From the NCBI RefSeq assembly GCF_963678165.1, contig NZ_OY782755.1, forward strand, positions 2,418,001 to 2,482,000: 64,000 nucleotides of DNA. Reading direction: 5' to 3'. Positions 1 to 8,259 of this stretch are shown one piece after another. A program made the position numbers and the translations under genes. The number at the start of each line of letters is the position of its first letter. Position 1 is the stretch's first letter. A model generated the notes under the pieces. It saw only the letters and a program-made list of their open reading frames with translations, was not told the origin of the DNA and searched no databases. The stretch comes from an uncultured Acetobacteroides sp. (GTDB lineage Bacteria > Bacteroidota > Bacteroidia > Bacteroidales > ZOR0009).

Positions 1-688
1 TGATAATCTCGTCAATCTTTTCGTTGGGGGCATTTAGAAGCACGTACTTCTTGTTCTTCGCCTCTAGCACTGCCTTAATTCGGAAGATCAGCTTTTCGAG
101 AATCTGGCGCCCCTCTTGATCCAGAATTGGCGATGATGCCAGGCAGGCTTCCGAAGAGAAAAGCACCTCTACCTCCTTCAGCCCATTCGTGAAGAGGGTA
201 CTTCCGGAGCTGACAATGTCGCAAATGGCATCGGCAAGGCCAAGGTTGGGGGCTATCTCTACCGAACCCGATATCTCGTGAATTTCTGCATCGATATTGT
301 TTTTGGAGAGAAATGCCTTTACGGTGTTGGGATACGAGGTTGCCAGTTTCTTGCCGTTTAAGTCGGTTTTTCCGCCATAGGATTGCCCCTTGGGAATGGC
401 AATGGATACCCTACATTTCGAAAAGCCTAGCGAGAGCTCGTTGGTGATATGCTTCTCGGCTTCTATAAGGGTGTTTTCGCCCAGGATGGCAACGTCGGCA
501 ACCCCATCTTCCAAATACTGGGGGATGTCGGAGTTGCGAAGGTAAAGAACCTCGATTGGGAAATTGGAGCTTGGAACAATTAGGCTGCTTGATGAGCCAT
601 CGAGGCGGATGCCGCACTCTTTGAGCAGCTGTAACGAATCGTCTTTAAGACGTCCTGACTTCTGGATTGCAATTTTTAGCCTGCGCAT
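1..688 (-). CDS. hisG: ATP phosphoribosyltransferase (partial, C-terminus outside the window)
   Basis: First enzyme of histidine biosynthesis: joins ATP and PRPP to give phosphoribosyl-ATP in the cytoplasm. The 229 codons visible begin MRRLKIAIQKSGRLKDDS and include the family stretches LEDGVADVAILGENT and ISGSVEIAPNLGLADAICDI, where the PRPP-binding loop lies. The reading frame is still open at base 1 and already reaches past the catalytic domains, so this is probably the long form with a C-terminal regulatory domain. The ATG at 688 is the first in frame and follows an attenuator by about 50 nt, so the gene should be the first of a his operon that continues to the left of the window. Function is certain from sequence; the length class is inferred. 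Confidence 0.95.
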   Translation of the reverse strand, partial: MRRLKIAIQKSGRLKDDSLQLLKECGIRLDGSSSSLIVPSSNFPIEVLYLRNSDIPQYLEDGVADVAILGENTLIEAEKHITNELSLGFSKCRVSIAIPKGQSYGGKTDLNGKKLATSYPNTVKAFLSKNNIDAEIHEISGSVEIAPNLGLADAICDIVSSGSTLFTNGLKEVEVLFSSEACLASSPILDQEGRQILEKLIFRIKAVLEAKNKKYVLLNAPNEKIDEII

Positions 689-730
689 GTGATGTAGTTT
701 TTGTTGGTGATGCTCAGGGGGCCATTGCTA

Positions 731-766
731 TAAACAAAAAAACCAACCTGAACATCAGGTTGGTTT
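731..766 (-). terminator. Attenuator terminator of the his leader
   Basis: A 12-bp perfect inverted repeat (arms 740-751 and 755-766, core AACCAACCTGA, 3-nt loop) is followed on the minus strand by a T-rich run at 731-740. It lies between the His-rich leader peptide and hisG, where a transcription attenuator is expected. Confidence 0.85.
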
Positions 767-788
767 CTATTTTTTATGCTATTCTACA

Positions 789-857
789 TTAAAACATCAA
801 ACCCATACCCGATGGCATGCAGTAATGATGATGATGATGTAGCGTAAAAAGTCTCAT
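789..857 (-). CDS. His operon leader peptide with five consecutive His codons
   Basis: A 22-codon ORF reads MRLFTLHHHHHYC and then nine more residues before TAA at 789-791. The five adjacent CAT codons, the position 100 nt upstream of hisG and the terminator hairpin that follows are the classic layout of attenuation: a ribosome stalled on His codons when charged tRNA-His is scarce would favour an antiterminator and allow hisG transcription. The peptide itself probably has no other role. The antiterminator fold was not modelled. Confidence 0.88.
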   Translation of the reverse strand: MRLFTLHHHHHYCMPSGMGLMF

Positions 858-879
858 TTCTTTGTTTTTTCGACGGTCG

Positions 880-909
880 CAATGTAGAAACTAAATTGCT
901 ATTGGCAAA
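880..909 (-). promoter_or_regulatory. Candidate his promoter
   Basis: On the minus strand a TTTG (906-909) is followed about 19 nt later by TACATTG (880-886), one base short of the Bacteroidota -7 consensus TAnnTTTG. Transcription would start just upstream of the leader peptide. Confidence 0.4.
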
Positions 910-929
910 AATGTAATCTTTAAAAAAGG

Positions 930-1487
930 TTATTCGCAGCCGCAACCGCTTCCGCAACCTTCGCCAGTGCTGCAATCGCCTTCGCAACTGCACTCGCTTC
1001 CACAGCCATCTGCGTGTACGTGTCCGTGAGTTAGCTCCTCTTCGGTAGCTTCGCGAACGCCAACAACTTCGCCAGCGAAGTGAAGATCGGCACCAGCAAG
1101 CATGTGGTTGAAGTCCATAACTACAACCTCTTCCTTAACCTCAAGAACGGTACCCATCATGCGGTGGCCTTCGCCGTCCATCATAGGCACTTGGTTGCCA
1201 AGGGTAAGAAGCTCTGGGTCGATTTGTCCTTCAACCTCGAAGATGTTCTTAGGAAGCTCAACGATAGCCTCATCAACCTTTGGGCCGTAGGCGTCATCGC
1301 AGGGAAGCTGGAAGTTGAACTTATCGCCAATCTTTAGCCCGCTTACATTAGCCTCGAACTTTGGAAGAAGGTAGCCAGCGCCAAAAATAAATTCCATTGG
1401 CCTTTCAGCAGTAACAGTTTCGATTACGTTACCATCTACGGTTAGCTGGTAGGTTAGTGAAACAACAGCGTCTTTTGAAATATTCAT
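930..1487 (-). CDS. slyD: FKBP-type peptidyl-prolyl cis-trans isomerase, SlyD-like
   Basis: Cytoplasmic prolyl isomerase and folding helper. The 185-residue protein starts MNISKDAVVSLTYQLTVDG, has FKBP core motifs (ERPMEFIFGAGYLLPKFE, then the inserted-flap region around DDAYGPKVDEAIVELP) and ends in a Cys/His-rich tail (HGHVHADGCGSECSC and further CxC and CG repeats) like the metal-binding tail of SlyD, which in Escherichia coli delivers nickel. I chose the ATG at 1487 because residues upstream of it do not resemble the family and a TAGTTTTG promoter element lies in that stretch. Monocistronic. Nickel binding here is inferred from the tail only. Confidence 0.9.
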   Translation of the reverse strand: MNISKDAVVSLTYQLTVDGNVIETVTAERPMEFIFGAGYLLPKFEANVSGLKIGDKFNFQLPCDDAYGPKVDEAIVELPKNIFEVEGQIDPELLTLGNQVPMMDGEGHRMMGTVLEVKEEVVVMDFNHMLAGADLHFAGEVVGVREATEEELTHGHVHADGCGSECSCEGDCSTGEGCGSGCGCE

Positions 1488-1540
1488 CGATAAAAAATTA
1501 AATTTCAACAATAAAGGAAGGTTCCCCTTCCCAGAAAGTG

Positions 1541-1548
1541 CAAAACTA
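1541..1548 (-). promoter_or_regulatory. -7 element of the slyD-like gene
   Basis: TAGTTTTG on the minus strand matches TAnnTTTG exactly, 54 nt before the chosen start. No good -33 TTG is seen at the usual distance. Confidence 0.4.
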
Positions 1549-1753
1549 AACAAATAATATTATTCCTCGGTTCAGCCGTTAACTTTTATTTAGTGAAGCG
1601 ACACGTAAATCATCATAAATTATTACCCGCGATTTTCGCGCAAATGGCTAAACAGCAAAGTCTATTGCCCATTTCTTTGATTGCTCAAAATAAAGAACGA
1701 ACTTTAAACACTCCGACCGCTTCTTTGTATAAGAGAATAAAACATCCAACGCC

Positions 1754-2461
1754 ATGAACATCGTAATTACAGGTGCGAGTAAAGGTATCGGCTTCGAAGC
1801 AGCCAAGCACCTTGCCGCCGCCGGCGACCACACCATTGTTGCCATCGCCCGAAACGAGGAGAACCTTAAGCAGCTCAAGAACGCCTGCCTGCACGAGAAT
1901 ATTAGGGCAAGGGTCTTCCCTATTCCGTTCGATTTGGGCGTGCTAAACGGCATAGAGGCGCTCCTCGTTAAGCAGATCCTCGCGGTTATCCCCAACGTTG
2001 ATATCCTTATCAACAATGCGGGGGTGCTCGTAAACAGACCATTTGCCGATACCACTATCGAAGATATCCAGGAAACCATTAGCACCAACTACCTAGCCCC
2101 TTCGCTGCTGATAAAGGCGCTGCTGCCGCACCTCACCAGCGGCGCGCACGTGGTTAACATCGCCAGCATGGGCGGCTTCCAGGGAAGCGCTAAGTTCGCC
2201 GGGCTATCGGCCTACAGCGCGGCCAAGGGCGCCATTGCCATACTCACAGAGTGCCTGGCCGAGGAGTACAAGGGTAGCGGATTCCGCTTCAACTGCCTGG
2301 CCTTTGGGGCGGTGAATACCGAGATGTTCCAGCAGGCATTCCCCGGCCATACCGCACCGCTTGAGGCGGCCGATATGGGAAAATTTGTGGCCGACTTTGC
2401 GCTTAACCAGGCGAGGTACTTCAACGGAAAGGTTATTCCGGTGTCGTCGACAACGCCCTAG
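1754..2461 (+). CDS. SDR-family NAD(P)-dependent oxidoreductase
   Basis: Classical short-chain dehydrogenase of 235 residues. It shows the Rossmann glycine motif near the N-terminus (ITGASKGIGFEAAKHL), the NNAG motif (DILINNAGVLVNR), the catalytic Ser in VVNIASMGG and the YxxxK pair in LSAYSAAKGAIAI. The absence of an acidic residue after beta-2 (IARNEENL) is compatible with NADP(H). Substrate cannot be told. It stands alone on the plus strand between two minus-strand units, so it has its own promoter, which I could not place with confidence. Confidence 0.88.
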   Translation: MNIVITGASKGIGFEAAKHLAAAGDHTIVAIARNEENLKQLKNACLHENIRARVFPIPFDLGVLNGIEALLVKQILAVIPNVDILINNAGVLVNRPFADTTIEDIQETISTNYLAPSLLIKALLPHLTSGAHVVNIASMGGFQGSAKFAGLSAYSAAKGAIAILTECLAEEYKGSGFRFNCLAFGAVNTEMFQQAFPGHTAPLEAADMGKFVADFALNQARYFNGKVIPVSSTTP

Positions 2462-2473
2462 AAGAAAAGTAGG

Positions 2474-2615
2474 CTTAGAGGTTCGAAACCTCCAAAATAG
2501 TGACCGAAGAGCCGACTGAAAGCCCTGAAATCAAAAGAAATGGAACAAAAAAGTCGACTCGGAAGGTTGAAAACAAAGGATAATGGGCGATAAGCTTACT
2601 CGGAAGCCTGAATAC
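2474..2615. repeat. Degenerate 41-42-bp tandem array (array H)
   Basis: Four diverged units with starts near 2474, 2515, 2557 and 2598. The clearest pair is ACTCGGAAGGTTGAAAACAA at 2557 and ACTCGGAAGCCTGAATACAA at 2598, exactly 41 bp apart. The first unit carries the dyad GAGGTT-CGA-AACCTC. It lies directly between the SDR gene and the IS-end-like sequence that follows. It is the weakest of the eight arrays. Confidence 0.5.
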
Positions 2616-2654
2616 AAAAAAATAGGGATGGCCGCAACTCCGTGAATACTCCCC
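2616..2654 (+). mobile_element. Relic resembling one terminus of the local IS256-family element
   Basis: The stretch AAAAAAATAGGG, then CCGTGAATACTCCCC, lines up with the left end of the IS at 23054 read on its minus strand (AAAAAATAGGG, then CCGTGAATAATCCC). No transposase sequence is attached. It is degraded, so descent from that IS family is an inference. Confidence 0.4.
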
Positions 2655-2689
2655 ACAAAAAAGCAAAGGTTGGCAACTTGCCAACCTTT
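2655..2689 (-). terminator. Terminator of the ptb-ptb-buk unit
   Basis: Perfect 12-bp inverted repeat (2665-2676 and 2678-2689, core GGTTGGCAA) followed on the minus strand by six Ts. It lies 26 nt past the buk stop. Confidence 0.85.
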
Positions 2690-2714
2690 TACCTAATATG
2701 TCTATCGAAGGATA

Positions 2715-3788
2715 CTACTTATACTCCTTGGGGGTAATCTCGTTCTTCAGAACGAATAGCCCGTTCATGGCCAGCGCCGCCATTTCGTCTTCGCCGGGGT
2801 AAACCACAATAGGAGCGGCAAACGAAACCATATCCTTTACGTAGTCTACAATGTAGGGGTTGTGAGCCATACCTCCGGTAAGAATAATGCCATCCACCTT
2901 ACCCTTCAGCACGCTAATCATGGTTCCAATCCACTTGCCAACGTTGTACGATAGCGCATCCTGGAGCAGCTTGGCATCGGCATCGCCCGCTACGGCTTTA
3001 GCCTCCAGCTCCTGCGCATCGTTGCTTCCGGTAAAGCCCACAAGGCCACCCTTTCCGTTGATGAGCTTACGTACCTCCTCGTAGGTGTACTTGCCGCTAA
3101 AGCAAAGCTTAGCCAGCTGTCCGGCAGGAAGCGTACCAGAGCGCTCGGGCGAGAAGGGGCCTTCGCCATCGAGCGCGTTGTTAACGTCGATAACGCGTCC
3201 CTTTTGGTGGGCGCCAACCGACACGCCGCCACCAAGGTGGGCAACAATCAGGTTAAGCTCCTCGTAGCTCTTGCCGATGCTATTGGCGTAGGTACGGGCA
3301 ATAGCCTTTTGGTTAAGGGCGTGAAAAATGGAGATGCGGCTGAATAGCGGATGTCCGGCAAAGCGGGCAACAGGCTGTAGCTCGTCTACCACCACAGGAT
3401 CGGCAATGTAGGCCTTTGCGCCAAGCTCCTTGGCGATATCGTCGGCAATTAGGCCGCCAAGGTTGCTGGCATGCTCGCCCATAACGCCCTTGCGCAAATC
3501 CGCCTTCATGGCCTCGTTCACCTCGTACACGCCCGATTCGATTGGCTTAAGCAGCCCGCCTCTACCCACAATTGCGGTGATGCTATTCAGCTCGATACCG
3601 GCATTGCCGAGCTCCTTTAGAATTACCTCCTTGCGGAACGAAAACTGGTCGGCAACCGTAGCAAAAGGCTTCAGCTCGTTGGCCGAGTGCTTGATATTTT
3701 TTAGAAAGATGTTCTCGTCGTTGGCATAAACAGCAATCTTGGTAGATGTAGATCCAGGATTGATGGCCAATATTTTATAGCATTCCAT
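2715..3788 (-). CDS. buk: Butyrate kinase
   Basis: Transfers phosphate from butyryl phosphate (often also isobutyryl or isovaleryl phosphate) to ADP, giving the acid and ATP. The 357-residue protein has the ASKHA-fold phosphate loops: AINPGSTSTKIAVY at the N-terminus, VAHLGGGVSVGAH about residue 180 and ILTGGMAHNPYIVDYV near residue 300. Full family length. It is the last gene of ptb-ptb-buk, 15 nt after the second ptb, and is followed by a strong terminator. Substrate chain length is not readable from sequence. Confidence 0.95.
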   Translation of the reverse strand: MECYKILAINPGSTSTKIAVYANDENIFLKNIKHSANELKPFATVADQFSFRKEVILKELGNAGIELNSITAIVGRGGLLKPIESGVYEVNEAMKADLRKGVMGEHASNLGGLIADDIAKELGAKAYIADPVVVDELQPVARFAGHPLFSRISIFHALNQKAIARTYANSIGKSYEELNLIVAHLGGGVSVGAHQKGRVIDVNNALDGEGPFSPERSGTLPAGQLAKLCFSGKYTYEEVRKLINGKGGLVGFTGSNDAQELEAKAVAGDADAKLLQDALSYNVGKWIGTMISVLKGKVDGIILTGGMAHNPYIVDYVKDMVSFAAPIVVYPGEDEMAALAMNGLFVLKNEITPKEYK

Positions 3789-3803
3789 TGTTATGTTGTT
3801 TTA

Positions 3804-4715
3804 TTAGTTTGCCATTAAGGATGCCGTTGCAATGCAGTAGAGCTTCGACTTAGCGCTCTCGCTGCGCGACATCATAATAACCGGCTTCGATGTTCCCTGA
3901 ATAAAGCCTCCCAGCTCGCCGCCGGCAAAGAGCATTAGCCCCTTATAAAAGGAGTTGCACGCCTCGATACTGGGGAAGATGAGGATATCGGCCTCGCCGT
4001 TTACGGGCGTAGGCACACCTTTTATCTCAACGCTCTTCGGATCGCAGGCCAAAAAGACATCCAGCGGTCCGTCGATGGTGCAGCTGGGGAGCTGCCCCCG
4101 CCTTGCCATTTGGCAGATGGTTGCATCAACCATCGTGTTGGGGATTGCCTCGCTGGGCTTTTCGACGGCGCTCACGAGTGCCACCTTGGGGTTAACGATG
4201 CCAAATCGGTTGGCCATCGCCACCGCATAGCCAACCATGGCCACCTTCTGCTGCAGCGTTGGAAATGGGATAACGGCCGGATCGGATATGAAGAGCAGCT
4301 TGCTATATGCAGGAATTTGCAGCGCACAAACGTAGGTCATTACCGCCTTGGGCAGCAAAAGGCCATTCTCCTTGTCGAGAACGGCCTTCAGGAACTTGTC
4401 GGTACCAATAAGCCCCTTCATCACCATATCAACCTCGTTGGTGCGAGCCATACGAACGGCCTCCTTGGCAGCGGCAGCATCGTTAGGGATATTAATGATG
4501 GTAAACTTATCGGGATCGACACCTTCGAACCTCAGCTTCTCTACGATTTTTTGCTCATCGCCTATCATAAAAGCCTCGATTAGGCCTAAATCGGTTGCCT
4601 CCGATACGGCACCAATGGTGTTTTCATCTTCGGCAAGCACTACCGCCACACGGCTTTTCTTTCCGGTTGACTTCAGCGTCAATATCAGCTCATCAAGGCT
4701 TTTGATAGGGGTCAT
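3804..4715 (-). CDS. ptb: Phosphate butyryltransferase-like protein (copy 2 of a tandem pair)
   Basis: Swaps CoA for phosphate on a short acyl-CoA, feeding butyrate kinase. 303 residues of the PTA_PTB fold, with the family stretches VDMVMKGLIGTDKFLKAVL, LLFISDPAVIPFPTLQQK, ALVSAVEKPSEAIPNT and DILIFPSIEACNSFYKGL. It lies 15 nt before buk and 17 nt after its paralogue, clearly one operon. The two copies share the fold and many motifs but differ throughout, so they are old paralogues rather than a recent duplication. They may differ in acyl preference or form a mixed complex; neither can be told from sequence. Confidence 0.9.
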   Translation of the reverse strand: MTPIKSLDELILTLKSTGKKSRVAVVLAEDENTIGAVSEATDLGLIEAFMIGDEQKIVEKLRFEGVDPDKFTIINIPNDAAAAKEAVRMARTNEVDMVMKGLIGTDKFLKAVLDKENGLLLPKAVMTYVCALQIPAYSKLLFISDPAVIPFPTLQQKVAMVGYAVAMANRFGIVNPKVALVSAVEKPSEAIPNTMVDATICQMARRGQLPSCTIDGPLDVFLACDPKSVEIKGVPTPVNGEADILIFPSIEACNSFYKGLMLFAGGELGGFIQGTSKPVIMMSRSESAKSKLYCIATASLMAN

Positions 4716-4732
4716 ATATTTGATGTGGTTTA

Positions 4733-5638
4733 TTACTTAGCAACTAGCGCAGCAAGCGCGATGGAGTATAACTTCGAAAGGGTCGAATCACCTCTCGACG
4801 ATAGCACAGCGGGAGCTTTCGTTCCGCAAACAATAGCACCTAACTCGGCACCGCTAAATTTAGTGCATGTCTTGTAGAAGACATTCCCCGATTCAATATT
4901 GGGGAAGAGTAGGCAGTCGGCATCGCCGGCAACTTCGCCGCCAACCTTCTTAACCTTGGCAACTTCGGCATCAATAGCAACGTCTAGCGAGATAGGGCCA
5001 TCAACAACCCCACCCCTTAGTTGTCCGCGCTCCGACATCTTTGCAAGAATAGAGGCCTCGATGCACGAAGGCATGCTTGGAAGCACCTTTTCCGATGCAG
5101 TAATTACAGCAACCTTTGGGCGTTCGATGCCCAACATCATTGCAACCTCAATCAGATAGTTGGCTATGGCTGTTTTCTGCTTTAAGTCTGGGGCAGGAAT
5201 AACTGCAACATCGCTTATGATTAGCAGCTTGTGGTATGCAGGAATTTCCAGAACAGCAACATGGCTAAGCACTCCCTTAGGAGGAAGAAGCCCGTTTTCC
5301 TTGTTGAGGATGGCGCGCATGTAGTTGTCGGTGCTGCAAAGGCCTTTCATCAGGATATCGCCCTCGCCAGCATTAATAAGCTCAACTGCTTTGCGGGCAG
5401 CCTTCACCTCGTTCGCCTCCTGAACAATAACGAACTTGTTGGCATCGATACCTTCTTCGGCGCAAACCTTTAGAATGGTTTCCCTATCGCCAACCAGCGT
5501 ACCATCTACCAATCCCTTTTCAATTGCCATATATACGGCCCCAATGGTGTGAGAGTCGTTTGCATAAGCAGCCACAATACGCTTCTTACTTCTAGTCTTA
5601 AGAAGCTCAAACATTTGTTCGAGTTTATTAATAGCCAT
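4733..5638 (-). CDS. ptb: Phosphate butyryltransferase-like protein (copy 1 of a tandem pair)
   Basis: Same reaction class as its neighbour. 301 residues from the ATG at 5638 (MAINKLEQMFELLKTRSKKR). The frame is open further upstream, but that part carries the likely promoter and has no family similarity. Motifs: GEGDILMKGLCSTDNYMRAI, LLIISDVAVIPAPDLKQK, VITASEKVLPSMPS, ADCLLFPNIESGNVFYKT. First gene of the ptb-ptb-buk operon, preceded by the terminator of the ackA unit, so it is transcribed from its own start. Confidence 0.9.
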   Translation of the reverse strand: MAINKLEQMFELLKTRSKKRIVAAYANDSHTIGAVYMAIEKGLVDGTLVGDRETILKVCAEEGIDANKFVIVQEANEVKAARKAVELINAGEGDILMKGLCSTDNYMRAILNKENGLLPPKGVLSHVAVLEIPAYHKLLIISDVAVIPAPDLKQKTAIANYLIEVAMMLGIERPKVAVITASEKVLPSMPSCIEASILAKMSERGQLRGGVVDGPISLDVAIDAEVAKVKKVGGEVAGDADCLLFPNIESGNVFYKTCTKFSGAELGAIVCGTKAPAVLSSRGDSTLSKLYSIALAALVAK

Positions 5639-5694
5639 AGCCCAAAAATTTACAATTATTACCGTTTCCGCTATTTCGCGTTTCAATTTCACAC

Positions 5695-5725
5695 CAAAAG
5701 TAATGCATTTTATTACAAACAAAAA
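5695..5725 (-). promoter_or_regulatory. Candidate promoter of ptb-ptb-buk
   Basis: On the minus strand TTTTTG (5720-5725) is followed after 17 nt by TACTTTTG (5695-5702), an exact TAnnTTTG. The -33 part overlaps the outer edge of the ackA terminator. Confidence 0.45.
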
Positions 5726-5754
5726 GGAGAAGCAAAATAATGCTTCTCCTTTTT
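5721..5754 (-). terminator. Terminator of pta-ackA
   Basis: A 14-bp inverted repeat (5721-5734 and 5741-5754, core AAGGAGAAGCA) with T-runs on both strands, 22 nt after the ackA stop. It separates acetate genes from butyrate genes. Confidence 0.88.
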
Positions 5755-5776
5755 CTATAAAAGTAACCTAGGAATT

Positions 5777-6985
5777 CTAGTTCTTAAGAATATTCATGGT
5801 GTCAGTAGCGATAACAAGTTCCTCGTTGGTGGTGCAAACCATCACCTTAACGCGAGAATTCTCCTTGGTAAGCACCTTATCCTGCCCGCGCACGCCACGA
5901 TTGGCATCTGAGTCGAAGTGAACGCCCATAAAGGCTAGGTGCGATCCAATAAACTCACGAAGAGGGCTGTCGTTCTCACCTACACCACCGGTAAACACAA
6001 TCAAATCTACCCCACCAAGAGTGGCAGCATACGATCCGATAAACTTAAGGATACGGTAGTAGTACATATCGATGGCTAGCTGGGCGCGCTCGTTACCTTC
6101 CTGAGCAGCAATATTCAGGTCGCGCATATCGGAGGTTAGCCCAGAGATACCTTTTACCCCACTCTGCTTGTTAACAAGGTCGTTGATTCCCTGAAGATCG
6201 AGTTTCTCCTTATCGGCTAAGTAAAGAAGAACACCAGCATCAACGCTTCCGCTTCGGGTTCCCATCATAAGACCATCTACAGGGGTGAATCCCATGGATG
6301 TATCCACCGATTTGCCATTGTTGATAGCGGTGATAGAGGCGCCATTACCAAGGTGACAGGTGATAATCTTGCTGGTGTTGAAGTTCATCCCTAGTATGCT
6401 ACAAGCCTTTTGAGCTACGTACTTGTGGCTTGTTCCGTGAAATCCGTAGCGACGGATGCCATACTTTTGGTAGTACTCGTAAGGGATAGCGTACAGGTAC
6501 GAGCAAGCGGGCATGGTTTGATGGAACGATGTATCGAAAACAGCAACCTGAGGAACACTTGGAAGAAGTGCCTCCATAGCCTCAATACCCTTCATGTTTG
6601 CAGGGTTGTGAAGTGGTGCTAGCTCGAAAAGGCTGGCAATACCTTCCTTAACCTTAGCATCGATTCGTACGCTGGTCTTAAAGAGCTCGCCACCATGCGC
6701 TACACGGTGTCCTACTGCTTCAATAGCTTTTATATCCTTTATTACCCCATGCTTTTCGTCAACAAGAGCCTTAAGGATTAGGTTAATCCCAACAACGTGG
6801 TCGTTAATGGGCTGAGTAATTGTATACTTCTCCTTACCTGCTGGTTTATGGGTAAGGACTCCGTCCTCTAACCCTATTCTTTCTACTAAACCTACTGCGA
6901 GTACGTCGTTATGCTTCTCGTCGATCATATCGAGGAGCTGGTACTTTACAGATGAGCTTCCGCAATTCAATACAAGTACAATCAT
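5777..6985 (-). CDS. ackA: Acetate kinase
   Basis: Makes ATP and acetate from acetyl phosphate. 402 residues, normal length. ASKHA motifs are intact: MIVLVLNCGSSSVKYQLLD at the N-terminus, VGHRVAHGG near residue 90, ITCHLGNGASITAI near 205, GTRSGSVDAGVL near 240 and VFTGGVGENDSPLRE near 325. It lies 30 nt after pta in the same unit and ends before a strong terminator. This gives the cell its main substrate-level ATP from acetyl-CoA. Confidence 0.97.
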   Translation of the reverse strand: MIVLVLNCGSSSVKYQLLDMIDEKHNDVLAVGLVERIGLEDGVLTHKPAGKEKYTITQPINDHVVGINLILKALVDEKHGVIKDIKAIEAVGHRVAHGGELFKTSVRIDAKVKEGIASLFELAPLHNPANMKGIEAMEALLPSVPQVAVFDTSFHQTMPACSYLYAIPYEYYQKYGIRRYGFHGTSHKYVAQKACSILGMNFNTSKIITCHLGNGASITAINNGKSVDTSMGFTPVDGLMMGTRSGSVDAGVLLYLADKEKLDLQGINDLVNKQSGVKGISGLTSDMRDLNIAAQEGNERAQLAIDMYYYRILKFIGSYAATLGGVDLIVFTGGVGENDSPLREFIGSHLAFMGVHFDSDANRGVRGQDKVLTKENSRVKVMVCTTNEELVIATDTMNILKN

Positions 6986-7015
6986 TCTTTTATGTGTGTG
7001 TTATTATAGTAAAAA

Positions 7016-8017
7016 CTATTTCCCTGCCGCCTGATTTGCTGTAATAGCAACTAGATTTACGATATCTTCTACCGAGCAGCCGCGCGATAGGTCGTTAATT
7101 GGTGCTGCCATGCCTTGAAGGACTGGTCCAATAGCCTCAGCCTTTGCCAAGCGCTGTACCAGCTTATAGGTAATGTTTCCGGTTTCGAGGGTTGGGAATA
7201 CCAGCACGTTTGCATGTCCGGCAATCGGGCTTCCGGGAGCCTTACTTGCACCAACAGCCTCTACAATGGCGGCATCAGCCTGAAGTTCGCCATCAATTTG
7301 CATATCGGGAGCCATCTCCTTAGCAAGACGGGTAGCCTCAGCAACCTTGTCAACCATTTCGTGCTTAGCGCTTCCTTTAGTCGAGAAGCTTAGCATGGCG
7401 ATTTTAGGCTCGAAACCTGCAATTGCGCGGGTGGTTTTACCGGTAGCAACGGCAATCTCGGCAAGCTCGCTGGCGGTTGGATTTGGGTGAACGGCACAAT
7501 CGGCAAAAACCATGATGCCATCGTTGCCGTAATCCTTATCCTTAAGTATCATGATAAATGCACCAGAAACAACGCTAATCCCGGGCATTGTTTTTACATA
7601 CTGAAATGCTGGACGAAGGACATCGCCAGTGGTGTTTGCAGCACCGGCCACTTCGCCATCGGCATCGCCACACTTTATCATCAGCGTTCCAAGGTATAGA
7701 GGATTAAGAATAAGCTTTTCGGCCTGCTCCTTTGTTAGCCCCTTGCTTTGGCGAATCTCCAGCATTACCCGTACGTACTCGTCCTTCTTGGGGTTATTGT
7801 TTGGGTCTATAATCTCTGCTTTAGAGATGTTCTTAAGGCCATTCTCTGCCGCCAGCTTTGAGATTTCCTGTGGATTTCCGATTAAAATTGGCTTGGCAAT
7901 CCCCTCTTCGATGAGGATATCTGCGGCCTTTAGGGTTCTTACTTCAGTACCTTCTGGAAGGACAATTCGCTTACCATGCTTCTTGGCATTGCCCTTTATT
8001 TTCTGGATTAAATCCAT
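7016..8017 (-). CDS. pta: Phosphate acetyltransferase
   Basis: Converts acetyl-CoA and phosphate to acetyl phosphate for AckA. 333 residues, the short form with only the catalytic PTA_PTB domain and no DRTGG regulatory region. Motifs: GKRIVLPEGTEVRTL, DGEVAGAANTTGDVLRPAFQ, MLSFSTKGSAKHEMVDKV, ANVLVFPTLETGNITYKL. First gene of pta-ackA. The upstream region is shared with the divergent oxidoreductase gene at 8260. Confidence 0.96.
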   Translation of the reverse strand: MDLIQKIKGNAKKHGKRIVLPEGTEVRTLKAADILIEEGIAKPILIGNPQEISKLAAENGLKNISKAEIIDPNNNPKKDEYVRVMLEIRQSKGLTKEQAEKLILNPLYLGTLMIKCGDADGEVAGAANTTGDVLRPAFQYVKTMPGISVVSGAFIMILKDKDYGNDGIMVFADCAVHPNPTASELAEIAVATGKTTRAIAGFEPKIAMLSFSTKGSAKHEMVDKVAEATRLAKEMAPDMQIDGELQADAAIVEAVGASKAPGSPIAGHANVLVFPTLETGNITYKLVQRLAKAEAIGPVLQGMAAPINDLSRGCSVEDIVNLVAITANQAAGK

Positions 8018-8056
8018 TGTTTTACTGATGATTTATGATGTTAACAAATTGATTCT

Positions 8057-8064
8057 CAAAATTA
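8057..8064 (-). promoter_or_regulatory. -7 element of pta-ackA
   Basis: TAATTTTG on the minus strand matches TAnnTTTG, 39 nt before the pta start. A TTG lies upstream at a rather short 15-nt spacing. Confidence 0.35.
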
Positions 8065-8259
8065 GATTAAATATCCTACCAACTAGCATATTTAACGTTA
8101 TTTTTCACCTCCGTAAAATACTACTTATCAATCCATTAAACAAACAATAGAAAAAAGTTTAGTTGTTATTATACTAACAATAAAGGATTTAGAAAATCGA
8201 CAAAAACTGACCTATTCCTTGTTCGAATTTTAATACTTTTAGCCGCAAATTTTCTATTA

